The translations under genes were made by a program, and so were the position numbers. The notes under the pieces were generated by a model that did not search any database, was not told the origin of the DNA, and saw only the letters and a program-made list of their open reading frames with translations. Below, piece after piece: positions 10,827 through 22,145 of a stretch of DNA of 64,000 bases. Origin of the DNA: Rhizophagus clarus. Lineage: Eukaryota; Glomeromycota; Glomeromycetes; Glomerales; Glomeraceae. The stretch spans positions 1,302,001-1,366,000 of the forward strand of contig BLAL01000215.1 in NCBI GenBank assembly GCA_015698045.1, read 5' to 3'. Position 1 is the first letter of the stretch, and the number at the start of each line of letters is the position of its first letter.

Positions 10827-12115
10827 CCATTTTTACCTAAAAAAAAGGGGGTTGGCAAAAGTCAGTTATGCTATATAAATTGGCAAAACCAAAAGTCAGG
10901 TTTGTGAACCATCCGAAGTTCAGCTAACCACGCATAACTAACAGTCCGATACGAATATTGGCTGTGAGTAGTATCATTAAAACTGATCTTAAACTTTAGC
11001 GCCACTCACCTTATAAAGAAATATCAATTAATATTATGTGAACTTGCAAAACATAAAGTATGGTAAGAAGTTGTAATATCAGATATACTGTAGGATTCAA
11101 TTAACCTTTTTACCTAAAAAAAAGGGTTGGCAAAAGTCAGTTATGCTATATAAATTGGCAAAACCAAAAGTCAGGTCTGTGAACCATCCGAAGTTCAGCT
11201 AACCACGCATAACTAACAGTCCGATACGAATATTGGCTGTGAGTAGTATCATTAAAACTGATCTTAAACTTTAGCGCCACTCATCTTATAAGAAATATCA
11301 ATTAATACTTGCAAAACATAAAGTATGGTAAGAAGTTGTAATATCAGATATACTGTAGGATTCAATTAACCATTTTACCTAAAAAAAAAGGGTTGGCAAA
11401 AGTCAGTTATGCTATATAAATTGGCAAAACCAAAAGTCAGGTTTGTGAACCATCCGAAGTTCAGCTAACCACGCATAACTAACAGTCCGATACGAATATT
11501 GGCTGTGAGTAGTATCATTAAAACTGATCTTAAACTTTAGCGCCACTCACCTTATAAAGAAATATCAATTAATATTATGTGAACTTGCAAAACATAAAGT
11601 ATGGTAAAAAGTTGTAATATCAGATATACTGTAGGATTCAATTAACCATTTTACCTAAAAAAAAGGGTTGGCAAAAGTCAGTTATGCTATATAAATTGGC
11701 AAAACCAAAAGTCAGGTCTGTGAACCATCCGAAGTTCAGCTAACCACGCATAACTAACAGTCCGATACGAATATTGGCTGTGAGTAGTATCATTAAAACT
11801 GATCTTAAACTTTAGCGCCACTCACCTTATAAAGAAATATCAATTAATATTATGTGAACTTGCAAAACATAAAGTATGGTAAAAAGTTGTAATATCAGAT
11901 ATACTGTAGGATTCAATTAACCATTTTACCTAAAAAAAAAAGGGTTGGCAAAAGTCAGTTATGCTATATAAATTGGCAAAACCAAAAGTCAGGTCTGTGA
12001 ACCATCCGAAGCTCAGCTAACCACGCATAACTAACAGTCCGATACGAATATTGGCTGTGAGTAGTATCATTAAAACTGATCTTAAACTTTAGCGCCACTC
12101 ACCTTAAAGAATCTT
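10827..12115. repeat. Five-copy tandem array, ~275-bp unit
   Basis: Five nearly identical units follow head to tail. Using the word TTGGCAAAAG as phase mark, they begin at 10852, 11127, 11393, 11668 and 11945, giving periods of 275, 266, 275 and 277 bp; the short one lacks 9 bp. The last unit is cut off after about 165 bp. Each unit has an A8-A10 run (a T-run on the minus strand), a TATATAA word, the paired words GTTATGC and GCATAAC that could form a stem, and a repeated AAAAGTCAG. No long reading frame crosses the units. The near identity implies recent amplification or ongoing homogenisation. Confidence 0.9.
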
Positions 12116-12119
12116 GCAA

Positions 12120-12605
12120 AGCCATTTATTTGTCAAAGAACTATATATAACAAAAATAGAAATAAAAAACAACAAAAATATAAAACAATAATAAAATAAC
12201 GAATAAAAATGGAAAAGATAATGAAAATAAGGCAATAAAGACAACAATAAAAAAAATATAAGAAAGTAAAAAAAAAGGACAGCGAAGATAAAACATAAAA
12301 AAAAAACGAAGATAAAAAAGATAGCGAAGTTAAAAAAGTTGATAAAAAAAAATATATAATAAAAAAATATAACGAAAAGAAACAAAAAATAAATAAAAAA
12401 TAACAAAAATAAAAAAAAAATAACAAAGATAACGAAGATAAAAATAAAAATAGAAGATAAAAACTAAAAATAAAAATATGCTAGATAACGAAAAAAAGAT
12501 ATTAAAAAATAAATAACGAAGATAACAAAGATAATATAAATAATAATAACGAACTAACGAAGACAAAAAAAAAAAAATAAATTAAATAGCGAAGATAGCG
12601 AGTAT
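12120..12605. repeat. Purine-rich low-complexity tract (degenerate GAAGATAA repeats)
   Basis: The plus strand is almost entirely A with scattered G and C and little T. Degenerate words such as AACGAAGATAA and AATAAAAAT recur. It starts where the tandem array ends. Long minus-strand Phe/Leu/Tyr-rich frames across it result from the T-rich complement and are not genes. Confidence 0.7.
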
Positions 12606-13223
12606 AAATACGCGTATGATTACATTTTCTGACTCGACTAGAAAATTACAAAACGACTACCGGTTACATAATACATATTTTTTTATCGATCAGTCAGACT
12701 GATGTCGCGATTACAATTTTTTAAATCTTGTCTAACTGACGCAATAACTAAGTGCAATACAAAAACAAACATTCACACGCGCCAAAATACCGTTTAAAGA
12801 AGTTTAATAAAACGATAACTTGCTATTACGTAAATATTAAAAATATCGTATATTTCGTATATATCTGTCAACAAGTGAAGATGGCAATGCAATATTGAGG
12901 GATAAGACAGTATTTGAGACGTAATACGATATTTAAATAAAAAATTTATTGATTGTAAATAATAATAATAATATTTTAAAGATTCAGTACCTTATGAGTA
13001 AACCTAATAAACCCTATCTTGGCAACATTGCAAAAGATGAAGCTCGTCAAGGACTGAAGATATGTGAATCTACAAGTTTAGAAGTTCAGGAAATAAACAG
13101 TGAACAGTAGATATTTGCGTCTAAAGATAAAACAATACCTTTGCGTAAAGTATTACTTATGCGGCCAAAATATTTATAAGATAATATTAACTATTAAAAT
13201 TTTATATATTGTAATTGATTCTG
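12606..13223. other. Spacer, no gene seen
   Basis: AT-rich sequence with CG-containing words but no credible coding or RNA feature. Confidence 0.35.
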
Positions 13224-13474
13224 ATGCTAATTCATAAACTTAATAATCTTGAATATCGGGAAAGGGAAAAACGTAATGTGGCGCAAATGATAAAATGATT
13301 TTTCGATGATCTACGATATTTTCTCGAGTATCCCATTATTAGTACCTTTATTGGGGCAAAGTTTAGTAATTTACGAGTGATCTTCGGATTGGGAGAGAAT
13401 TGTTTTGGAAAATAGCGTGGAAAATTAACGATTTTCAACGAAGAATTGTTGTAGCAAAGTTGCAAAGTAAAAAG
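13224..13474 (+). pseudogene. Possible relic reading frame, unknown family
   Basis: From ATG 13224 one frame reads as a charged N-terminal helix (LEYREREKRNVAQMIK), then, after a TGA, a hydrophobic segment rich in aromatic residues, then, after a TAG, a further short segment ending at another TAG. Between the stops the sequence looks coding-like rather than random AT. Each stop could come from a Trp or Gln codon. I do not recognise the protein, and chance cannot be excluded. Confidence 0.25.
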
Positions 13475-13925
13475 CCAATTTTTATTTTCTTTTAATTTTT
13501 TTAATTCATATCTTCATATCTCCAATTTATTCTTTCACATCCTTCGCAGGATTTTCAATAAATCTCCTTTCCATGCTTTCCATGTCATAACGAACTTAAA
13601 CCAAAAGAATGATTTTAAGTTGAAAGAGGAAGATTTGAAATCAGCTATCTAATGATTTGAATTAACCTTAAATTTCAGCAAGGGATAGCAATAACTTAGT
13701 GTTTTAAGAATAAATCAAATATCATAGTAATCATACGTTCAATTATGAAACAAAATAACAAAAGGAAAGCCATTAAAGAAATTCAGTTTTATCGTTTTAA
13801 CTTGTGATAAATCTAATAGTTTCATTGAATTTTTATTTATACTACAGACATATTATATTTCCAGTGTATTATGCCACCAACAAATTTTAAGATTAATACA
13901 TAATTTTATCTTAATATTAAATTTT

Positions 13926-13957
<32 letters not shown>

Positions 13958-16158
13958 GCTGAAATGGATTTTCTAATTTGGAATATCTATAAAATTCGGA
14001 TAAAGAATACACATAATTAAAACAACGGAATTTTTTTTTTCTTTTTTTTCTTTTCAGTGTAGCTTTTACACCACGTTTTCTTAATTTTGTTTTCAAAATA
14101 ATTGATCGGCATGATCGGCAAAATGTAGTTTAATTAAAAAAAAAAAATTTAAAAATATCATAAATATCATTTAAAAACATAATTTATTCTAAGGAAGTTT
14201 TTTGTCATCCTTAGATATTGTCATTTGCTTTTTTTTTTTGTTTCAAGGAAATTCATTTATCACATTTTTGTAAACTTCAAATGTTTTTTTTAAATATTCA
14301 TTTAATTATTATTGGTCTTTGTATATGTTTCCATAACGAGTTTAAATATACAAAAATCCTTTGTCATGATTTCGATCTGCAAAATTTTATTGAGTCGTGT
14401 CACCAAAGAACAAATGTCACACTATTCACGTTAACCCATCAATTATATTATTATTCTTTATTATATTTTTCTATATCCTTAAAGACAAAAATTCAGAAAG
14501 GAAATGTTTAATTGGGGAAGTAATATTTATAATATTCATGTATCATACGATCCTTATCATAAATATTGAAGTTGCATGAATCAAATCATTCAATGATACA
14601 AAAATTTGATGGGTTAGAAAAATAAAATAAATGATTATGATTGATCAATTATGAATATAAAGTTTAAAGATAATATTTAAGAAAATGTTTATAAAATATT
14701 TATATTTAAAATATATCTTACTAAAAATACTGTACATTGAAATCAGTATTAGCATCATCGCGAATCCGCGATATCCTGATATCATTATTCCCTCTTAGAT
14801 TGTTTGAATTGAAATAGATTATTTTTAGAACAAAAGACTTCCAAGAAATTTAACAAAGACATAGATCTACTATAAATAACTACAAAAAAAGAAAATACGA
14901 TAAATATGGAAATTTCTGAAAATCATTAAGGACAAATAAGGAAATTTTTTCAATTCAAATTTGGAAAGTAATATTTTAAATTCTTACACCTATAAAGTTA
15001 AAATGCAACATGTAAGTATGTAACGTAAAACTTGAATTGGGAAAAGTGGGTTAAAAGAATAGGAAAATATTGTACTATACGATCAATGAATGATTTTAGT
15101 TAATCGGATTGGAAAAGTGGATCAAAAGAATAGGATTAAAGAAATTATTATTTAATTGGAAGAATTGGTAAAATGGAATATTGTATTAAGTTAGTCGATA
15201 TTGATTTACTATATTTAAATCATTAATTATGAAATTTTTAATTTTTGTATAGAGTATTTTCTTTGTCATATATATGGTTCCTTGAGCTTTTGAGGGGAGG
15301 CTTTAAAAAAAAAAAATTTTTGGCATAGAAGAAAAATGATTGGATCCAACTTGTCGAGTTGTTAGAAGAATATGTCATTCGCTAACTTATTAATAGTAAC
15401 TTTGTTTTAAAAAATTAAAAGTTGCACAAAATTTGATCAACATTAATTTTATTTTCTTAAAGGTAAATATGGCAATTTTTTTTTACTTTACCACACTTTA
15501 CAGCCTCGATATTTTTAAACAATTAAAAAAAAAATGATTAAATCTTTTTTTTTTATTATTGTTCAATAAATGATGATCATCTATTTTTAGCTTCAAATTA
15601 GCCAATTAAGTCATAAGTTTCAAAAAAGGAAAATTCCTCATTTAAAGGAAACCAACGGGGATCATTCTATAGATTCTGCCACATTACCCTTTTTAAAATT
15701 ATAAAATTTTTTTTCGTTACATTTATGAATATTTTATATGTTCAAAAGTACTTTTTCTACCGTATAATGTTTTTGTTATCAGTTATTAATAATACATTTT
15801 TTTTATTATTTTTTTATTATTTGCATAAATAATTATTATCAATATTTTTGGAAAAACAAAGAATAAGAAAAATTTAGTTTTTACCGCCCAAATAATGCAA
15901 AAAATATTTTTTTTTTAGTGCTTTCGTGACATCAACAATAAATGTAAATATTATGTAATAAGAATAAAAATAGTAAGCATTTATCGGAATTCCTGGTAAT
16001 TCAATTATTTAGCAGTAACCCTGCGCCATTTCATTATTAATGTCCATTTTAACACTTTTTTATATTTATCGACAAAAAAAGAAAAACAATAAACATTCCT
16101 TTTTTTCTATTTTTTTCTAAAAATTAAATTACTTGAAGATAAAAAAAAAAAAAAAAAA

Positions 16159-16194
<36 letters not shown>

Positions 16195-16878
16195 CAAACA
16201 ATAATGATACTGTATATATCCATTTGTTTAGAAACAAACATTTTTTATGTTCAACTAAAAAAGAAATCCTCATTAATGACAATAATTAAATCCAAATTGA
16301 ATTTAATTTAAAAGAAAAAATTTAAAAAATACATGTGTTAAATATAGAATTCTTATATTAATTGCCTATTTTACCCAATTCAAAATTGAGAGTCTGACGG
16401 GAAAATACGGGAAAAGCAATGTGGGATGATCATGGTTAGTTTCTCCGGTATATCAGCTTAATAACATAATAAAACATACATACTCATATTTCGTAAATTC
16501 ATTTACTCACACATTTTTGAATAGTTTGCGAAACTTAGATAATTTTTCTCACACCATTACGTATACAGTAAAGTATATATTTATATCTCTTACGAATTTC
16601 ATATGTTATACCGATTTTCATCATCATGTTTCACTCGGCCTACAATGGCGATGAAATTTTACAATATGCCGATCTACCGAACTTATTTATATAATCAATA
16701 AATACCCAAGCTGATTTCCACTAAAAAGAAAAAAAAAAAAATTTTTAAAAAATAAAAAAAAAAATAAATAAATATTTACATTATCTATATATATATATAT
16801 ATATATATATATTCTATCAAACACTTCTCGCAATCACAAGAAAAAAAACTTATCTTTTATTAAAAGTTGTTTGAATTA
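13475..16878. other. AT-rich spacer with long T/A runs upstream of the RING-CH gene
   Basis: No gene is supported. Notable homopolymer pairs are T followed by A at about 13926-13958 and an A-run followed by a very long T-run at about 16143-16195. A (TA)n microsatellite lies at about 16786-16811. The last 60 bp before the start codon at 16879 are A/T-rich. Confidence 0.45.
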
Positions 16879-18027
16879 ATGGATATTTCACCTTCATCGA
16901 AAACTCAAGACTCTAGTGTTGTAAACAACAATACTACTAACGTAAATACAGAGACATCAACATTTCAACCTCAAAATGATGAAGAGCCACCACCACCTTA
17001 TCCTACAGATTCAAATATCCAAATTCCAACTCCGTCACATTCAAGAGACCACACTACTATAACACTTAGTTTGCCACCCGAATATACGAGCTCAACTTCA
17101 TTCATCACTACACAACCACAACCACAAATAATGTCACTTTCTCCAAATAATAATAGACTTAGCGATGTATCAATGACAAGTACAACAAATGAAGATACCT
17201 CAAATCATACATTATTAATAAATTCAGCTCAGCAAATAAAATTTTGCAAGATATGTCAAGAATCGGAAGAATCTGATTCCGAAGATTCAATCGCTAGTTA
17301 TTCTGAAACTTATAAAAAGGGGAAATTAATTTCTCCTTGTAAATGTAAAGGTTCGCTTCAATATGTACATATTGGTTGTTTAAATCAATGGCGTAATTCT
17401 AATGTACGTGAGGAAGCGTCATATAGATGTGAAGTATGTAAATATGAGTATAGATTTTATAGACCGCGTTTAGCGAAAATCTTTTCAAGTAGTTTCACTT
17501 TGCATTTCCTTTCTTTAACATTATTATTATCTTCAATTTATTTAATGTCTTATATAGTAAAATTGGTTATGATAAATCATGATCACCATGTACCAAATGA
17601 TCCAAATGACCCAAATATTCCTCCCCATTTACCTGGTGAAGATAATTATAAATGGAAAGATATTAAATTTTTAAATATCCGTGTAATTGAATTTATAATT
17701 GGTACTTCAATAATTTCATGTTTGGGTTTAATATTTTTCATAATTATGATTTGTTTTAATGGGTTTCGTCGTACAAGAAATAATTTTTGTTATATTGGTG
17801 GATGTAATAATAATTATTGTTGTCTTAGTTATGGATGTTGTACTGGAAGTGATTGTTCTGGTGATTGTAGTGGTATTTTTTTTTTGTTTTTATTACTTAT
17901 TATTTCGATAATATTTTTGGTAGGCTTCATTGGTGCAATAATTGCCGTTTATCTATTAATACAAAAATCTATGACCATCTGTCTTGAAAATGTTCATGAT
18001 CGTATACTAGAGGTTAATAAGGATTAG
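16879..18027 (+). CDS. RING-CH (MARCH-type) transmembrane E3 ubiquitin ligase
   Basis: Single-exon gene of 382 residues. The frame is open further upstream, but the first ATG is at 16879. The N-terminal 120 residues are disordered, Ser/Thr/Pro/Asn-rich, and contain two PPxY motifs (PPPPY at about 37-41, PPEY at about 66-69). A RING-CH (C4HC3) domain follows, with ligands C123, C126, C154, C156, H164, C167, C184 and C187, including the typical PCKCKGSLQYVHIGCLNQW core. Three hydrophobic segments (about 206-230, 268-292, 335-365) make it a membrane ligase of the MARCH/Doa10 class, which ubiquitinates membrane proteins. A Cys-rich loop (CYIGGCNNNYCC and following) lies between the last two membrane segments. 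The PY motifs suggest binding to WW domains of a NEDD4/Rsp5-type ligase; that is inference. Confidence 0.9.
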   Translation: MDISPSSKTQDSSVVNNNTTNVNTETSTFQPQNDEEPPPPYPTDSNIQIPTPSHSRDHTTITLSLPPEYTSSTSFITTQPQPQIMSLSPNNNRLSDVSMTSTTNEDTSNHTLLINSAQQIKFCKICQESEESDSEDSIASYSETYKKGKLISPCKCKGSLQYVHIGCLNQWRNSNVREEASYRCEVCKYEYRFYRPRLAKIFSSSFTLHFLSLTLLLSSIYLMSYIVKLVMINHDHHVPNDPNDPNIPPHLPGEDNYKWKDIKFLNIRVIEFIIGTSIISCLGLIFFIIMICFNGFRRTRNNFCYIGGCNNNYCCLSYGCCTGSDCSGDCSGIFFLFLLLIISIIFLVGFIGAIIAVYLLIQKSMTICLENVHDRILEVNKD

Positions 18028-18280
18028 TTTGTAATGAAAATAAAATTATCATATGTCAATTTTACTACATCATCATATTTTTCACAAATTGATAATACAT
18101 CATATGATACGTATTGTGGTGATCGCTGTACGTTTGGTTACATCCGGTCAATTCCGATAATTAACATCATTTAACGCTTCGTATACCTATTTTTAAATGA
18201 ATCTCCTTTAAAACCTAAAGGTGGTGGTGTAGACCTTTTAACCTAAACCGGGGGTGCATTGTTTACATTATTATTTTTTT
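18028..18280. other. 3' flank of the RING-CH gene
   Basis: Non-coding 3' flank with a short GC-containing patch (AACCGGGGGTGC) just before the hairpin at 18281. No gene seen. Confidence 0.35.
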
Positions 18281-18357
18281 TTTTTTTATATGGAATTTTC
18301 TTTTTTTTTTTTTTTTTTGCGAAAAAAAAAAAAAACGAAAATTCCATATAAAAAAAC
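18281..18357. repeat. Long T/A hairpin (foldback)
   Basis: The left arm TTTTTTATATGGAATTTTC is matched exactly in inverted orientation by the right arm at 18337-18355. Between them a T18 run, a GCG loop and an A14 run extend the stem, so most of the 77 bp can pair. It lies about 250 bp downstream of the RING-CH stop codon. It could be a foldback element or could affect 3'-end formation. Confidence 0.7.
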
Positions 18358-19781
18358 GGTTAATTACCCGATTTATTAAACAAGAAAATGCACGTAATAT
18401 TACCTATTATTAAATTATTTTTTTATACTTTCCTCTCGTAATATCGTTCCAAAAATTTCGCGCAATGAATCTCTGAAACCATTAGAAAATTTTTAATTGG
18501 GATACATTTTTGTAGATCAAATGGGCGTAATTTGTTTCACTCATTCTTTGATACACATCTTTCGTTTTTACTCCAAGTTTGCAAGAAAATTATTTTGCAT
18601 TATTTCATTTAGGAAAGTAATACTATCTTACATCTTTTCAAGATAATATCCCATTAGGGTAATCAGGTTAATTGACTGAATCAAAATTATCATTTTTTTT
18701 TTTTTTTTTGCGTAACAAAGAATGTCGATACATTAATTCCATCAATGAGTTATAATAATTATCAAATTAATACTTAAATTAACCGTGCAAAGCAGTTACA
18801 TTGTTGTAATAATACGATAATCTAAAACAATATTTTGCGTTAGAGCTATTTCTTCATTAATGATAATGATTACTTCGCCGGATTGTTTATTTTGTTTAAA
18901 GCGTGCATGAAACGGTCTTTATACGATAGATAATTAAATGCGCGGCCTTAATGACCAATGATTCTAAATCGAAGTTCGATATGAAGTTTCAAATAATTGA
19001 ATTATAAATTAAAAATATTCACCAATCAAACTTAAAAATTCGTTTTGGCAAATCAAAATTTTTTCTATAAGCAAATTCTGTAGCTTTATATCCATTTGTG
19101 CATCTAAAAAAAGCAAAGCCGAGTTTAAAAAAGCACATTATGTTATTTATATCATAGTTAATCGTTTAAAATTATTAATTAATTAAAAATATCTAAGTTT
19201 GATCTGATGAAATTTAATAAAATTCAAATGCTTTAGTCTCATCACATTCATTAAAAGGCTATTGTACAGTATATGTTATGTCCGTACAAGTACTTCCAGT
19301 GTTGAATTTGGACAATTGAACACCCAATTGGACAATATCCATATTGTCTAAATCAATAATACGAAAAATAATTGGGCAATTGGACATATATCCAATTGGA
19401 TATTTAGTTGAATGTCTAAATATCCAATTGAAAAAATTCTACGTCACACCTTATCTATTAATTAATAACGGTCAATCTGTTTCCTCTAGAACAGTGATAC
19501 ACATTGAAAACTTTACCTGAATTAAGTATTAATTGATTGGAAGTATTACTCGAATTGGAAGTATTACTTGAATTGGAAGTATTACTTGAATTGGAAGTAT
19601 TGAATCGGAAGCCCAAAGGTATTCTGATTGGATTGTTTTACTCATATAGCATTGCTGAAACCTGAAGCCATAAAATCATTGGCATCCTACAATTAATTAA
19701 TTTGGTTACTAAGTTGTTTTCTAACAGCTAATGACAAGTCTTGATTACTTGATATAAGTACGCTACATTATTTACCGTATA
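18358..19781. other. Spacer with short palindromic and tandem repeats
   Basis: No gene is supported. Between about 19305 and 19435 the palindromic words CAATTG and TCCAATTGGA recur many times with spacers of 10-25 bp. The 18-bp repeat listed separately follows. Confidence 0.4.
19535..19601. repeat. 18-bp tandem repeat, about 3.7 copies
   Basis: The unit GAATTGGAAGTATTACTT is repeated head to tail nearly four times with one or two substitutions. It may have arisen by replication slippage. Confidence 0.85.
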
Positions 19782-19967
19782 TTGCGGGCCATAGTACCCA
19801 GGGTATCTTGCAATTTTAAGGGTCAATTGGCCCCGGGTGTACGAAATTTTCTATTATAATTGAAGGGTTTTAAAACTTGTAATATATTCAAAAAAAATAT
19901 TTAAATGTATCGTCTGGGTAAAATCAGGTTGTTGGAAATACACATAGAGGGATACTGTGGCCCACGA
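19782..19967. mobile_element. Probable MITE, 186 bp, TA target site
   Basis: The left end TTGCGGGCCATAGTACCC is an imperfect inverted match to the right end, which reads TCGTGGGCCACAGTATCCC on the minus strand; the differences are transitions plus one extra base. TA flanks both sides (19780-19781 and 19968-19969). There is no coding capacity. The fit is weaker than for the other elements. Confidence 0.5.
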
Positions 19968-20840
19968 TACTAACCATAACACAGCAAACACAGCCAGCAT
20001 GAGAAATATTTCTAACTTAAAGATCAATCAATTTAAAATGTCAATAATATTAATATCTAGTTGTCTTGATCACCAAAAAATGAGGGTCCAGCGAAACTTT
20101 TATTTTAAAGGAGTTACTTTATGTACTAACAACGATCTTTGCATATCATAAGTACAAAGAAGTTTCTAAATAGTATTTATTCATTTTAAAGAATTTAGCA
20201 ATAATATATCTTAATTAAACTCCCTTCTTTAGAAGGTGCGCAAACCTACTGTCTTTTAGTGATTATTTCCTTTGGAGTTTTATTAACTAAAGGTGCGTAA
20301 TTTTTATTATTATAATCATTATATATCATAAAAAGAAAGAGCAAATAATAAACAGATCAGACAAAATAATCATGTAAATAGGATAGGTCTTGTCTTTTAT
20401 GAATAATTCCAGTCAAATTTATTTAAACGTTGACCAACATTATCTTAATTCCAGCTGTATTTTGTGGTCCTATAATAAGTAAAATCGCTAGGTATATATC
20501 GATTAAAACCAAATATTTTAATTAAATTCTAGTGTTATCTAAATTTAAACTAAAGCTGTGCCAAAAATAATTATAGCGCGGGTGCTTGGATCACGTGATT
20601 ATTAAACCTTTTCGAGCAGAGTTTTTTATCAAATAAATGTAATATATCACCGGAACGCGAAAAAGTTTATTTAAAAAATAAGAACTTAATGAATTACAGT
20701 ATTAGGTATTTATTGATAAATCTTTACTAATATCATACAGTATACTAGTTCAAAAATTTCAACGTTGTAAATAAGTGTATAATTGTTTTTTAAATGTCTC
20801 TTACGAACTTGTGATGGTTTTGAATAGATTATAATAAATA

Positions 20841-21226
20841 CAGTCAATTCTCTATAAATGCACCTCTTTGGAACCGGAATCACCGGATATAAGTGTGCAT
20901 TGTGCATTTTGTTTTTGTAAGATTTAACATTGCAAAAACACTGACGAAACATAGTTTGTGATCAATCGTAGTCTGTTGCATCATATATACCTGGTTCTCT
21001 CAATAAAGTTTCAATTTTACCTGCATTTTATAGTTGAAACAAAAACGTATTCAGTATTTAAGCGCTTTAATGCTACATTACCTATAAAAACCATATAGTA
21101 TGCATTCAGGGAGAATACTATTGATATAGATGGGACTTTCAAAATCGTTGCACGGCGTAAATATGTGCAATTTAGCACTAAGTCCCAAACTTGTGACCAA
21201 GCAAATGCATTTATATGTAATGACCG
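20841..21226. mobile_element. Probable pogo/Tc1-like MITE, 386 bp, TA target site
   Basis: The left end CAGTCAATTCTCTATAAATG followed by CACC resembles termini of pogo-type elements, which start with CAGT. The right end, read on the minus strand, is CGGTCATTACATATAAATGC, an imperfect inverted match with one gap. TA lies on both sides (20839-20840 and 21227-21228). The interior has GTGCATTGTGCA-type words but no transposase frame. Confidence 0.5.
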
Positions 21227-21920
21227 TATATATTATTTTTATAAAAATACTTTTGCGTCATTTAGGATCATTTAGGACTTTTGGGTTATAAATTCATATA
21301 GCCAACAAATATTTTGCAAGCTAGCTTAGACATGTTATACATAGGTATCAAAAGATTCTCTTATAAGTAATATAAGAGAATTACATTAATATTACAATAT
21401 ATTATTATATGAGCAAAAATTATTACCAAATGAAGAGAGCTCCTAATGGGTTGTATATGCAAGTGGTTTTTATATGGTAATAATCTTATTCTCTCTTCAT
21501 ATTTTATATTTCTCTTCAAGTTTGAAAACTCAAAATCTCGAATACTTTTGGGATATACAACTAATATTATTTTAATTTTTAATTGTTTATAATTTAATAG
21601 ATATTTGTAACATCACCTTAAATGCAAGGTTACTGTCAAGTACTTTCCAATTACAGTTTAAGAATCCGCGTCCTATCTTCCTGTCTATAAGCAATAGAAT
21701 CCAGATTAACCAATTCTTTTCATTAATTCATTCACAGTTCTAATATTCTTATTTACGTTCTCAATTTCAAATTTCTATTTCAATTTTGTTTAACAAATAT
21801 CTGACAATTCATCAATGAGTAAACACGATTGCTACCAAAGTTATCACTTTAAATAATTTTAAATAATGTAATTAACTTGGTTCCATAAATTAAGTCATTG
21901 GTAAAGGAAATTTAGCTAGC

Positions 21921-22145
21921 GTTCACACTTTAAAGTTTAATTTAAACAAATAAAGAAATAGCGAACAATAGATCAGTAATCCGGATCACTGTAATCATCA
22001 TTGATATTTTCATAAATTTTTCCTCATTTGTCAACTTTGTTTCACAAATTAGGTCGTTAGAATGTTCACACTCACACTCTTTAAAATTTAATTTAAACAA
22101 ATAAAGAAATAGTGAACAATCGGTCATATAGATCAATTTATCCGG
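21921..22145. repeat. Pair of direct repeats, about 65-80 bp
   Basis: A block at 21921-21984 recurs at about 22064-22144 with the shared core TTTAATTTAAACAAATAAAG followed by AAATAG.GAACAAT and ending ATCCGG. The two copies differ by short indels and substitutions. Function unknown; probably a local duplication. Confidence 0.65.

Noticed and set aside
10827-12115. Tandem array as a 5S rRNA cluster
   Set aside because: CCGAAGTTCAGC recalls the 5S segment CCGAAGTTAAGC, but the rest of the unit does not follow the conserved 5S sequence and no T-run terminator follows on that strand.
10827-12115. Tandem array as a CRISPR array
   Set aside because: The whole 275-bp unit is repeated, with no short repeat/variable spacer pattern, and the context is eukaryotic.
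12104-12566. Three overlapping minus-strand frames of Phe/Leu/Tyr-rich proteins
   Set aside because: They arise from the T-rich complement of a purine-rich repeat tract. There are no family features.
16867-16878. Start of the RING-CH gene at TTG 16867
   Set aside because: A fungal nuclear gene is expected to start at ATG, and an in-frame ATG follows at 16879.
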